This document shows, in pieces, positions 1 through 13,500 of a stretch of 64,000 nucleotides of DNA (position 1 is its first letter; every line of letters starts with the position of its first letter). This DNA is from Brasenia schreberi. Taxonomy: Eukaryota; Streptophyta; Magnoliopsida; Nymphaeales; Cabombaceae. Made by a program: the position numbers and the translations under genes. Under the pieces are notes generated by a model, which saw only the letters and a program-made list of their open reading frames with translations, made no database searches and was not told where the DNA came from. Location of the stretch: positions 9,050,501 through 9,114,500 of the forward strand of contig JAYKKT010000074.1 in NCBI GenBank assembly GCA_036023115.1. The letters run 5' to 3'.

Positions 1-779
1 GAGTCTAAGGAAAAAGTTAATAGAAAATTGGAACTATGGAGAGAAACATTAGAAAGCAAAGGCCTCTGACTTAGTAGAACAAAGACAGAATATATGGAAT
101 GAAAGTTTGATCATTTGGTTACCTCAGAGGACATATAAATTAAAATTGGCACACATTGCATCCCCCAAAAGGTAAGTTTTAAATACCTAGGGTCAATTTT
201 TCAGAGTGATGGAAGAATTGATGGAGATGTTACGCATAGAATTAATGCTGATTGGTTAAAATGGAGAGGAGCATAAGGTATTCTTTGTGATAAGAAGATA
301 CCATTAAAGTTAAAAGGTAAATATTATAGAGCAGCAATTAGGCCTGCCATGTTTTATGGTTCTGAGTGTTGGGCAGTTAATCATCAACATGTACAAAAGA
401 TGTATGTGACAGAAATGAAGATGTTGAGAAGGATGAGTGGTCATACAAGAAAAGACCGTATACATAATGAGGTTATTAGAAACAAATTAGGAGTGGCACC
501 AATAGAGGATAAAATGAAAGAATATCGTTTAAGATGGTTTGGACATATAGAAAGAAGATCAAAAGAAGAACCTTTAAGAAGGTATGAAAAACTAAATTTG
601 GAAAGTATTAAAAGAGCTAGAAGACGACCACAAAAGTGTTGGAAAGAAACAATAAAGAATGATCTAGCTTATTGTGAGTTAACTTCTAACACGGCACACG
701 ATAGGGATCTGTGGAAACAAAGAATCCATGTAGCCGACCCCGTCTAGTATGGGAAAAGGCTTAGTTGTTGTTGTTATTG
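1..779 (+). mobile_element. RTE-clade LINE, 3' part (decayed)
   Basis: Degenerate reverse-transcriptase C-terminal region, cut by the window's left edge. Readable blocks are [48 protein letters not shown] and [13 protein letters not shown], ending in the family's 3' terminus TAGTATGGGAAAAGGCTTAG followed by GTT repeats. Short-tandem-repeat 3' ends are typical of RTE LINEs. Frame breaks lie before 349. The same family recurs at 13203-14445, 14458-17780, 30750-34080, 59120-59290 and 60912-62755. Confidence 0.85.
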
Positions 780-3700
780 ATCTTGAGCTAAAGTGTCAAA
801 AACATGATTACTGGTGGCAGATATTGAACATTTTGGCAATGATGCAAATATAACTAATTCCCAAAGAAGTACAACGTGTTCTTAATAATATCTTCCAAAA
901 CTATCAAACAACATTTCAATTGTGCTCCTCAAGTCATCCACATTCATGCAAAAAGAAGCGGACAAAACAAGAAAGTTTGCTTCTTAAAAGGACTACAGCA
1001 CGCATTTAAACAATGAGACAGACAAATAACATATAATAGAGTTAGAATTATCAAATTGCCTATTATGGTTTATCCTTACCAGAAGAAAGCAATTATGCAC
1101 TTTGATGATTTAACTATGACCATGGGCAACAGAAATATATCAAAAGTGGTGTATTTTGTTTGTATAGATCACTAACAAAGGTAGAGTATACTTCTGCTGA
1201 GTCTCTGACAGTCAACAATCACAACTAGAGGTAGTGTATAAATTCACATAGGATCACCTGTCCATCCAATTTACACTCAACCAAAATCTATCCACCCATT
1301 CTGCAAGTGCCCAATAAAGTTCAAGATATATAAAAAAGAAAGAAAGAAAGGAAAAGATGCACCCTTTGTATTGTGAGCACCATCTGATTACATGTAGCAC
1401 TGTTAGTAGCTCGTCCTTGGTCCTAATACTGCCCTTTTGACATCTTCAATTCAGACATCAATTGGTTCTAGACAAATGACCTCTAGGAGAAGGATCAACT
1501 GATTTCACACTAGCTTGTAAGTGTAATATATGGGCTGGATCGACCAGGACTGGGTCAGATCCAACCCTGACCCACATGGTAAGCCCTCCTCTTGCCCGAT
1601 TGCCACACAACTGGCCAAATGGGCACTCTCGGCAATCTTCCCCCATGCAGCAAAATGTTGCACAGAGAAAGAAGGAATGCACGCAAATCCTAGATGAGAA
1701 GCATCCGTAGGGAGCCCAATCAAAAGAAATGAAAGGAGCAGCCCAAACGAATACAAAGAACACTAGAAAATGACTTTTCTATGGCTGGCTTCCTGTATTC
1801 CACCCTTTCCCCTTTCTGTCTGCTTTTTCGACAAAACCGACTGAGAGAACACCAAAAAACAGCAGATTTGAGGTGAAAATAATGGAAAACAACAATCCGA
1901 TCAGGCTATGTCATGTCTGGCCAAAAAATGGCGGATTTGAAACTATATATAATTGTTTATTGGGTGTATTTGAACTGTTTTATTACTTGTTGATGCATGG
2001 TAAGAGTGTGCTTCAGTACGAGCAAAATATTATTTGGTATGAATCTACCTGCTCGGCAATGGTATGGGACGGCATTGGATGGTGTATGGTCGCCCCATGT
2101 CAGTACTAGCTCATGGGTATTAGTGTATAGGGTGAAACACATAGAGCCATAGTCCGTTATCCCAGCTGTCGACATGTGTTATGTCAAACTGGAAAGGATG
2201 TGCGTTCACAGATGGGCGTGTCAAGTGATGCTAACCTATTAGCTACTTCGTTGGTCATACGAGCTCACTTGTAATTTGTATTTAGTAACTCATGTGGTGT
2301 TATACGACACACTAGGGTTGGAACATGTTGAGTCCATATAGTAAACCAACGAAAGTAGTGAGTGTTTTTATAATAAAATGGTTTTAACACTGGACTTGGA
2401 AATATAATTTTTCATACTTAAAAATGAATATATTATATGGACTGATATGGATGGATTGAGAGATTAGGAGGTGGTCTCAGATGGATATGAGAGTTTAAGA
2501 TTTATGAAGGTAATTTTGTAAAGTATAACTCTCCAAAAAGGCTTAGTTGTTGTTGTATAACTCTCCTTGTGTGGTTTCCAGAAACTGTTGTCATGTATAC
2601 TCGAGAGGTTGAGCTTCACGTGATGTTGAAAAGGTCGTCAAGATTCGGGACCTAACAAGCTGGTGGGATGGCAATTGGAGGCCATGCATTGGTACATGAG
2701 AAAGGATCAGGAAACTCATACGGCGTGGTTGTGGTTGGACACATTAGTGGTCCTCATAACCTAAAACATCACTATTGAACGATTATGCATGAGTGTTCAT
2801 GATAATGAAACTGATGTAATATGTAAGAGATTTTGGTATATATACTATATATGATTTAAAACGTGCATGTCTTCAGTCAGTGTGCATGTGGCTGCAGAGA
2901 GATCATATACACCTACGAAGCATGGTAATTGGTGCTCACTATTATTTTTACAACTTATGTTAAAGGTTATATCTTGCTTGGGTGACATGTGGAGATGGGG
3001 TTGCGATTACTTGATGTAAGCATATTCAAGAAGGTAGGGTTGTGTGACTGTATTTTGATTGGGACACGATTGCTTGGGTTTAGATTTTTTTATTTATATG
3101 GATTGAAATTTAAAAATGTGTTAGATATGTTTTTCTATTATTTTTACAATTAATATATTTCATTTTTATTTATTCTTTAGTGGCGGTGAACTGCTAAATC
3201 CACAGTATCCACCACATACCTCCACTACCACTGTACTAGGTCTAAGCGTTAACTATCTGCTAACTGCTATCAACAACATAACCAGCCTCCTGGATTGGTC
3301 CACCCAAGTAAAAAATCAATCCCAAACAAGCTGATTCCTGAATTTTTGGGGTATACATACAATCTAAAGCAGCTTGTATTTAACACCTAGCAGAATGCAA
3401 CCAGATATTCAAATCATGGGGAAGCCATCTGAACTAGATCCAAACTGGATAGTGCTTTTCTTAAAGATGATATGGTTATGTCAACACCTTACACTTGCTA
3501 CCGTAAGATGGAGCAGAGAGAAAACTGGATATCCAAGAAGGTCCCGACTCCTGAAGATGTCCGAGTGATAGAATGGAAAAGAAATTACGTATTGTAAGGA
3601 AGATACCATATTTTACTCTATGGCATGCTTCTTCACAATGAGAAGTTTCAAATTAGGGATTCAAATTCAAAGATACAAACCTCCATAACTACCTAACTTT

Positions 3701-4019
3701 TCCATATTACTTCCCATCCTCATTAATGATTAATGAATTACAGACATTTCGAAGACATGTACTAGATCTACCACATGTGGTCAAGCACAAAGAAAATGCA
3801 GTCACAAAATTACTAAAAATCCTAACCTAATAATGAAACAAAAAGAAAAACATCCTAGCGCACAATAGATGAGTTATGTAAGACATAAACACATTTTTTG
3901 TTTATTGTACTACACTTTACACATAATGGAACAAGGACCACCATGACACAATATCCACAAAATAAAACAAAGTCCAAAGTATATCATCACGAGGGATAGG
4001 TCTAAAAGATCAATGTTAC
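780..4019. other. No host exon recognised; presumed VPS50 intron or downstream intronic DNA
   Basis: AT-rich DNA left of the last visible VPS50 exon. It holds a 21-bp RTE 3'-end insertion (2535-2555) and an AAAGAAAG run near 1335. The expected next VPS50 exons were looked for on the minus strand and not found. Open frames here (for example 1458-1763 minus, 1873-2109 plus) match nothing I recognise. Confidence 0.5.
2524..2566 (+). mobile_element. RTE 3'-end micro-insertion with 11-bp target-site duplication
   Basis: Twenty-one bases (2535-2555: five A, then GGCTTAGTTGTTGTTG) identical to the extreme 3' end of the RTE family are flanked by perfect direct repeats TATAACTCTCC at 2524-2534 and 2556-2566. 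This is what target-primed insertion of an extremely 5'-truncated LINE transcript leaves. Confidence 0.75.
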
Positions 4020-4581
4020 CTTTAGCCCAAGTGAAGTATTCGGGGCATAGTTTGTGATGGAGGGGCATGTTGGTGTAACTTCCATCTGAATGAGCGTACT
4101 GTTAACAGGCACAGGTGACAAAGATGAAAATGGCACACTTGTGGTTTTTATCCGCTGCTCAGATAGTTCATGTGTTATTCTTGTTAGAGCAGTCTTCAGT
4201 CGATCTGGTACCATAAACACAAACAATTAGCTGAAGATTTCCTCTATTGTTTCAGAATTCAGATGATAAATGTGATCAATGACTCCGAACTAAACAGTTT
4301 AGCTAGAGAATCAAGGTAATCGGCATACTAGTTAGTGCCTCTGTATGACCCTTTCCGGAAATGAATGCATCCCTTTGACCAAATGTCTCGAATGCAACAT
4401 AAAAATAAAGCTCAAACAACTGGCACATTCCCTGAATAACACGTCAAAAAAATAAAAGTTTACAAGAGTTGAACGTGAACATAAAACAGAAATCACATGA
4501 AAAGCTGATCTGGGTACCTTAAAAAATTCAGTACTTACAACCCCCAACTTCTGCATAAGTCTTGCATACTTGTCCATCAAT
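4020..4581 (-). CDS. VPS50: VPS50 exons 15-17: start of the syndetin C-terminal domain
   Basis: Residues 726-836. Exon 15 (4581-4518) encodes [21 protein letters not shown]. The alternative donor GTT|GTAAGT inside it was rejected because the codons beyond it match the family and the AAG|GTACCC donor keeps phase. Exon 16 (4431-4350) encodes [19 protein letters not shown]. Exon 17 (4204-4020) encodes [16 protein letters not shown], then a Ser/Pro/Thr-rich stretch ending SLGLK. In the family this is followed at once by the core of the C-terminal domain, which is not in the window. Confidence 0.8.
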
Positions 4582-7500
4582 CTACAGATACATCAAGAAC
4601 ATATATTAGGCTTAGGAGATCGAAATCAGCATGCACAAGAGGCGTTTCATGGTTAAGAGAAGATGCCGTGGTAATATCAGTCAGTGACTCACCTTATAAG
4701 AGACAATGAAGACCCAGTTAATACACCAGCCTCAACACCAGCCCCTTTCGTACTATGATTTCTCACATGAGCAGGTTTTGATATACGACTTGGGAGCTGG
4801 CTATCCTCATCAATGAAATCAGCTAAGAGGTCCTCATTTTCATCTTCCACCAAGGGGCCACTGCCGTCCACATCATTTCCCCTAGTATTTTGCGAACTTA
4901 CTGTACCATTTTGTAAGCTATTGACATCATTCCGTGAAGCAATTACTTTTCCAGGAGATTGGCAGGGAGAATTCATGTCATCCACATGGCCATCCACATG
5001 CTTCATCTCAAATGGATTCCCCATCTTAAACCAATCCAAAAACCCACCACCACTTTCCGTTTTATCACTTTTCCGTGAGTGTAAACTCTTAGAGATATTA
5101 GCATCATGGGCAACAATTAGTGGAGCTCCATCACCAAGAAGTCCTGCCAAACTCACCATCTGCACGGTATCAGGTGATATTTGTAGCCACGTTTCCTTCT
5201 CCAGAACCATCTTTAAAGCCTGGCCCAAATCGCAATGTTTCAGCTATTTTCACACCAACAACCAACCTACACAACTCCGAACTTTTTTCCACTTCTAATA
5301 AATGGTACTTATGGAGATACCCAAGGAAGTTGGACTTTCTTAATTACAAAGTATTAGTTCTGAAAAGAAAATCTAAAATAGTATGCGAACTAAATGTGAC
5401 ATTAACCCTGAACAACAAACTAGAAACCTGCAAATGACAAGAAATCTATGAACTTTAAAATCTACTTTACTCAAAAGCAAAATGTGATAAGTCTACTGAA
5501 TTAATGTCAGATCAACAAGCAAAGGCAGGTCAGAGAAGGATCCAGCTCAATCACAAGAAAAAGAAGAACGGAAGTTATGCTATATGTATAGCTGTATAAC
5601 AAGAATTCAATTGCCTCTCAAGGAAATAAAGAACAAGGATTCCACTGAATCTTCCCACGAGAAAGAATTCCATTGTATCAGTTTTCACAAAAAGCAAAAA
5701 AGACCTCGAGACACCCCAAAGCTTGTCCATAATATATGCATCAGAAACAAAATGGTTTTCAGTTAGTTTCCTGGATATGATAGTAGATAAAAAGCATGCA
5801 CCATTCTATCTTAGATGCATCACTAAATGAAAATTCATGAAGAAACCCTCCAACATTGGAATGCTTTGACATGGCACAAAATCAATTGTCCAAATATAAT
5901 TTGTTACTGATATTTAAAAAAGGGAAATGAAGATAAAAAATAAACAAATAAAACAAACAGAAAGAGAAGCAGGTCGATTATGGTTACATCGGGATGACCC
6001 ATGCACTCCATCTGCCAAAGAGCAGGTAATCCAAATCTGGACCTGTATTGGATTGCCTAATGCCTAATTATGTCTGAGATTGGATAGGATCTGAGCTTGT
6101 GGCAGAAAACCCACTGAAAGTATATTAAACTTGATGATGTGGAGTAGAAAAGGAATGTTTGTTAACCTGATCCAAACCCAGCAAATAATTAACACCACAC
6201 TTCTACTGGAGTTAAGCCACTTTTGCAGATACCATCAGGTCACAAGAATAAGGCTGCATGATCTGGGTTAAGTAATAACCTATTGCATTCCCTAAAGAAA
6301 GCTAGCAAAAGACACCTGAAACTTATACAGTTGTCAGTGCTGAGCATACAAATTCAAATTTGCAATGGTTTTCTGGTTAATCCAGCCTTCAAATAGGTAA
6401 AAAGTACCATAAATTTAGGGTGTCTCTTTTAAATAGGTTTGATAATTTAACACAAAATTTGATGCTTCATGGATGCGAAATGCAGTAGCAAGGAGCCAAA
6501 TGATGCAGATGAATCTGTAGGAAAAAGTCTTCAGTAACAAGAATAGTACTAAGATGAGTCAGCTCCTAGAAATGTTTTACTTTAGCTCCAAAGTTCACAT
6601 CAAACATGCTAAGCACCCAGTTCGGTATCTGTTGTCTGGAAATCTTAGTTATTTTGCTGTTACAGAAGGCTTGACAGACTGGGAAATTTCATAGACTCCT
6701 TGCACCACAAACCAGGGTACAACAGTCTCACAGGTCATTTTTGGTTACAAGTCTTACAAGTCATTATCTTTACTGCATGCTATAATCATTATTTTCATTA
6801 TAAGGAAGGCCAATAAAACATACACACACATAAACGCACATATATATAAATATAACATACATAAAGGAGAAAATATTAAGACTTACAAACAAGAGAACAC
6901 CAAAGGGAAGTGGATATAAAAGTATATACAAAGGATTGCACATCACTTACGCAGGTGCTTTGTCTATGCAAAGAAGCTAAATAATTTTCACAAACAATCT
7001 TCAGCCTTTGTCGAAATTCAGTTGCTTCAACTCCACAGAATGCTTCCCCAGAAAGAACAAAAGTGTTCAGGTCTTCATAATTCTTTAAGAATTGATGAGT
7101 GCTTGTCGAAGAAGCAGATGAGCATGACAACAATACAAATACACGACTCGTTGTAAGGTGCCAAAGGTTCTTTCGACCTTTCTGCAGTGCTTGTGTGATG
7201 TATGTAATTGATTCCTTCCTCAATAGATCACAAGAAGATGACGTGCTGCTATAATATGCAGAAGGGTCATCAGTGGAGTCGCTAACAGGTCTCTGACCAT
7301 CATATAGCATCGAGTCAGAACTATGAGTGCTATGAACAGATAAGTTGACTGTAGAATGACCCTCCTCTCCAGACGCTGTTATGTATGATCCAGAGGATGC
7401 ACTACTCTGCTGATCAGGCCAATCAAATTCCTCAGTTGCTGACAAGGCATGTGGAGCCTCTCCAGAAAAGCCAGAGATTTCTGAAACCTAAACAATAAAA

Positions 7501-10500
7501 TAAAGATGAACCAACAGACAGAACAGGTTGCAAGACTAACAATGATAAACAAAACTGAAAACTCTACAGGTTAAAACTTAAATCTTTTCTGATTGTAAAG
7601 TTGTGGCTCAGCAAAACACCCCATGGAAAAGAAGGATTCCACTAGAAGTGGTAGAGTACTAGAGTGATACCATACATTCCATAAAGAAACTTAGGATGCA
7701 AAAGGCCATCGCTTGGCAAAGAAACAGGGCAACACTCCAACAACAACTAAGCCTTTTCCCATACTAGATGGGGAGGGCAACACTCCCTTCCGAAAAATTA
7801 AATGTGCTACTGATGGTAATATCACAAATTGCATACCTTGTCATGGAGCTGGAAACTCATTATCGCATAATATGAACACATTATCTTAAATAAGATGTGA
7901 AGTGTGTTCAACAGACATCGTCGAAACTTGGATTCTGGTACTTGAAGGCACAAATCACTATAGGTCAACCTGAGCAAAGGAAAAGAGCAACCATTAGACA
8001 TCTAACAGAAAAAATATAATTTTCTAGAGGTAGGCCCCAAACCGCAGAAGCAAATAGCCAGTAAGAACGTTAAAGAATCAGGCCCAACCCAAAAGCTGTT
8101 TTCAGTTTCTGTCTTTTGGATAGTCGTATCTAATGTAGCATTTAATGAAGTTCTCTTTTAAGAGCAGTAGCCAGTGACTAAGTTCCCCAATCAAATCTTT
8201 TCTATAGCAGGGTCATAGTTATCCATTTGTGACTGAAATTTATCTTGGTAGTAAGTGTTAGCTGGCAACCACAGAAACAGTGCAACTTAGCTTGAAAACA
8301 TACATAGTGGCATATTAGCATTTAAGTGAACTTCCCTTTTGTGAACACCCAAAAAATTTCTCAAAAAATTTGAACTTTTATAATTTCTGCCTTTTCCAAG
8401 AAAAAAGTTGTGGTTTTGGGTCTTTTAAGGGTTTTCAAATAAAGACACCTTAAACGAACTCATTTCCGCACCAAAATTTCGTAGCAGCCTCAAAATAAGG
8501 ATAAATGGCACTCCTCTAAAAAAAATCCATTTTTGACAAAGAGCCAAAAAATGATTGCTTTGCCCTCAAGTTCAAATTGGAAGGATTATGCTTTTTCAAA
8601 TAATTGCCTTCAAAGAAAGAATGGTTTTAAACAAGTTTTCAAAGAAACATATGAAAATGAGACATTGGGAACTAAACCCACAAAATGTCAAATTTACAAA
8701 AACCTTTAAAACTCAAAAACAAATCAAATCAACATCAGACCTCAAAAACTCACCCGATTGAAGATAGTCCTACTCTGGGACCTTACACCCATCAAAGGGT
8801 TAAAGTGGTCTGACACCCTATAACCAACGAAAGGTTAAAGTGGTTGAAACAGTAAAGACTAACTCACGGAGCGAAAGCAGATCACCCATGCAAACAAACA
8901 TTGAGAACAAAACTCAGTTGTTTTTCAAAAAAAATATTTAAAGCTTTCGATAAAACTCGATATTTTCAAATATATCTAAAATGAAATGGTTTTAAATAAT
9001 CAAAAAGAAAATATTTGAAGCCATAAATCTTAACTAAAAGATAATCAAGCAAAACAGGATTCCTCAAGGTTAGGATGAAAGCAGGATCGAATGAAGCATC
9101 CAAATCAAACCTCGAACCAGGGTCATCCTGAGTTCAAATTCAAGTCAATCCTAAGACGTGCCAAAAGAAGCTGACTCAAGACAAGGATTTAAGTCTCAAA
9201 TTAAAAGAACAAATGAAGACCACACCCAAGTCAAGTCATTAAGATCAAGCATGGGGCGGGCTAGGGTGAGTCGAGCTCACCTAGCCAAGTCCAATAAAGG
9301 AGTCGGTCCATGTGGGCTGCACCAAACCCACATGGGCTAAGAAGGGACCACCCTCCCAGCCCACATGCACCCCATGTGCATGAATGGGCCAGCCATTTGG
9401 ATCAGATTGGATTAGGATGGTCCCAAAGGCCCAAATCATGGAAGGCCCAAGAGGACCCCCCTTAAAATCTATAAAAGGGGGCCTTGGTGTTGGGTTTTAG
9501 GCGCGGAGAAAATCTGCACCAAGAGAGGGAGAGAAAGAGAGAGAGAGAGAGAGGGGAAGAAGAAGTTTGGAGGTGTTGCCCACCCCAAACCATGTTCATC
9601 CTTTGCCAAGGAGTCCTCCAATTAAGGTCGATTTCTTTCCTCTTCTTTCATTTGATCTCTTCTTTACTTTCATTCAATTAAAGGGGTTGTAATTAAGGAG
9701 CAACTGACTCCATTCATTGATATAATAGATAGATGTTATGCTGCCCAAATTTCGTTTGAGTCATGCCTATTATGTGTTTGATTTAAAGTTTCTTGTACCT
9801 CTTTATATGATATAATCTCTTATATCTCCTAATCCCCTCTATGCTTAAGCTATAAACATATTTTACTTCATTTTCTTCAGTCATTTGCCTTTTGATTGTT
9901 GTGAATTAACTTTTACATTCGTATGGAATGCATTCATACACGTTTTAAAACTTGAAAACCTCTTTTCTGCATACGTCCGGTGTTTTATTTTTAATTCCTT
10001 GCTCTTTGCTTCAAATGTTTTGAAACTTTGTACACCCAACCTACACACAGACCCACCTCTGTTAAAATTTTCAAGAATTTTAGGTTCGTGCAACCACGTA
10101 ATTAAAATCGAAACAAAACCTTTGAAACCATTGTTTCCTATAACAGAGCTTGGGTTATCGTCTTATAACTTTGTCTGCTGTGAATCAATTTCATTGAAAT
10201 TAGTCTCATTGGAAAGCTGATATTAATAGCTTTTCAAAAAGACTAAGTTCATAAAGATCGGAGGTTTGTGCACCGAGATACAGACGTTTTACTAAACCTC
10301 TCTATTTTTGACACATAACTGTACTGAATGTCTAAGAAGGGTCAATGTCTGATTTAATTAAGTGCATTTATAACACATATAATCAAAATAAAAATAGTTA
10401 ATGAATCTCCATATTAGCCTCTGTTCACTGCAAAATTTTACGATTTTTGGAGATTCAGAAGCTATCAAGAAAAGTCCGGGAATAAGTTCTGAAAACAGAA

Positions 10501-13500
10501 TCAGTTTCTGTTTTTGAAAACTTTGAAATTTCTTCTTTCATAAGCCAAAGTGCACGAGTTTGACTAAGTTAGTGACAATTTAAATTGAATTTTGAAAACA
10601 CACCGGACTTTAAACAAATCCTCAAAGCACCTAGGTTGACCCTTAAGCGTCGGTTCAAGAAGGCCTATGTCGAAAAGATCTCACTTTCCGACAATCGCTA
10701 TTAAAGTCAAAAAATCATCTTTGTTAGTTTAAGTTTATTTGAAGTCCCTACATAGACTTTAGAGTAAATTTTCACATCTACAGAATGACGATTGTCGGAA
10801 AGTGAGATCTTTTCGACTTAGACCTTTTTGAACCAATGCTCAAGGGCCATCCTAGATGCTTTGAGGATTTGTTTAAAGTCCGGTGTGTTTTCAAAATTCA
10901 CTTTAAATTGTCACAAACTTAGCCAAACTCGTGCACTTGACTTATAGAAGAAGAAATTTCAAAGTTCTGAAAAACTGAAACTCATTCTGTTTTTAGAACT
11001 TATTCCCGAATTTTTCTTAATATCTCCTGAATCTCCAAAAATCATAAAATTTTACAATGATCAGAGGCTAATACGGAGATTTATTAACTATTTTTATTTT
11101 TATTTTATGTGTTGTAAATGCGCACAATTAAATCAGACATTGACCCTTCTCAGACATTCAGGACAGTTTGTGTCAAAAATACAGAGGTTTAGTAAAACGT
11201 TTATATCTCGGTGCACAAACCTCCAATCTTTATGAACTTAGTCTTTTTGAAAAGCTATTAATATCAGCTTTCCAATGAGACCAATTTCAATGAAATTGAT
11301 TCACAGCAGACAAAGTTATAAGACGATAACCCAAGCTCTGTTACAGGAAACAATGGTTTCAAAGGTTTTGTTTCAATTTTAATTACGTGGTTGCACGAAC
11401 CTAAAATTCTTGAAAATTTTAACAGAGGTGGGTCTGTGTTGTAGGTTGGGTGTGCAAAGTTTCAAAACATTCGAAGCAAAGAGCAAGGAATTAAAAATAA
11501 AACACCGGACGTATGCAGAAAACAGGTTTTCAAGTTTTAAAATGTGTATGAATGCATTCCATATGAATGTAAAAGTTAATTCACAACAATCAAAAGGTAA
11601 ATGACTAAAAAAAATAAAGTAAAATATGTTTATAGCTTAAGCATAGAGGGGGTTAGGAGATATAAGAGATTATATCATATAAAGGGGTACAAGAAACTTT
11701 AAATCAAACACATAATAGGCATGAATCAAACGAAATTTGGGCAGCATAACATCTATCTATTACATCAATGAATGGAGTCAGTTGCTCCTTAATTATAACC
11801 CCTTTAATTGAATGGAAGTAAAGAAGAGATTAAATCAAAGAAGAGGAAAGAAATCGACCTTAATTAAAGGACTCCTTGGCAAAGGATGAACACGATTTGG
11901 GGTGGGCAACACCTCCAAATTTCTTCTTCTTCCTCTCTCTCTCTCTTTCTCTCCCTCTCTTGCTACAGATTTTCTCCTCTCATCAAGTCTCCTTCAATGC
12001 CTAAAACCAACCCCAAGACCCCCTTTTATAGATTTCAAGGGGGACCTCTAGGGCCTTCCATGATTTGGGCCTTTGGGGTCATCCCAATCCAATCATATCC
12101 AAATGGCTGGCCCATTCATGCATGTGGGGTGCATGTGGGCTGGGAGGGTGGTCCCTTCTTAGCCCATGTGGGTTTGGTGCAGCCCACATGGACCGACTCC
12201 TTTATTCGACTTGGTTAGGTGAGCTCGACTTATCCTAGACCGCCCCATGCTCGATCTTAATGACTTGCCTTGAGACGAGTCTTGACTTAGGTGTGGTCTT
12301 CATTTGTTCTTTGAACTTGAGACTTAATCATTGTCTTGAGTCAATTTCTTCTGGCACGTCTTAGGATTGACTTGAATTTGAACTCATGATGACCCTGCTT
12401 TGAGGCTTGATTTGGATGCTTCATTCGATCCTACCTTTAGGAATTCTGTTTTGATTCATTATCTTTTGAGTTAAAGATTTATGGTTTCAAATATTTCCTT
12501 TTTTATTATTTAAAACCATTTCATTTTAGATATATTTGAAAACATCGAGTTTTAACGAAATCTTCAAATATTCTTTTTGGAAAACAACTAAGTCTCATTT
12601 CAAGTGTTTGTTTGCATTAGTGACCTGCTTTTGCTCTGAGTTAGTCTTTACTGTTTCAACCACATTAAGCCTTTGTTGGGTATAGGGTGTTGGACCACTT
12701 TAACCTTTCTGATAGGTGTAGGGCCTCGAACTACTTTAACCCTTGGGTGTAGGGTCTTAGAGTAAGACTATCCTTGATCGGCCAAATTTTTGAGGTCTAG
12801 TTTGGATTGATTTGGTTTTGAATTTTTAAGGTTTTTATAATTTTGTAAATTTGATATTTTGCAAACATTTTATGGGTTTAGTTCCCAATGTCTCATTTTC
12901 ATTTGTTTCTTTTAGAAAAATTGTTTAAAACCATTATTTCTCTGAAGGAAATCATTTGAAACAGCAAAATCCAGTCAATTTGGCCTTGAGGGCAGAGTGA
13001 TCATTTTTTTTAGCTTTTGTCAAAATTGGATTTCTTTTAGAGGGGTGCAATGTATCCTTATTTTAAGGTTGCTGCGAAAATGAGTTCGTTTAAGGTATCT
13101 TTATTTGAAAACCCTTGACCAAAAACTACAATTTTTCTTGAAAAAAGCAGAAATTATAAAAGTTCAAATTTGTTGATTGGGTGTTTACACCTCTTCATCA
13201 TCAACAACAACGAAGACTTTACCCACACTAAGTGGGGTCAGCTACATGGATTCTTCGATACCATAGATCTTGATCTTGTGTTATGTTAGTGGTTAACTCA
13301 AAAAAAGTTAACCATTTACATTTATATCATTTTTAATAGTTTCCTTTCAACATTTTTGTCATCTTACTCTCTCTATATATTAAAGTATTCACCATTTAGT
13401 TTCTCACACCTTATTGGAGCTTCATTTCATCGCCTCTCTACATGTTCAAACCAATGATATAAATATTGTATCATATCGTACGATTCAATAATATTGTATA

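Larger units (their letters stand above)
8340..13189. mobile_element. 4.85 kb foldback element: two ~2.3 kb inverted arms
   Basis: Left arm about 8340-10697 and right arm about 10788-13189 are reverse complements of roughly 85-90% identity by eye, with a spacer of about 90 bp. The outer ends are TGTGAACACCC and GGGTGTTTACA, with possible 5-bp duplications CCTTT (8335-8339) and CCTCT (13190-13194), one mismatch. Each arm contains a TATAAAAG box (9470-9477 plus; complement near 12023-12030) and a GA/CT-rich leader, and the outer end begins TG, so each arm resembles a long LTR. Two inverted LTRs around a lost interior is one reading; a Foldback-type transposon is another. No coding capacity was seen. 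It sits in the 13.2 kb intron between VPS50 exons 11 and 12. Confidence 0.8.

Noticed and set aside
1458..1763. Minus-strand 101-codon frame as a gene
   Set aside because: It overlaps another equally long frame on the same strand, has no recognisable motif and lies in presumed intron DNA.
8340..13189. Assembly artefact (false inverted join)
   Set aside because: The arms differ at many positions and have different indels, so they are not the same molecule read twice; a long-read check is still worthwhile.
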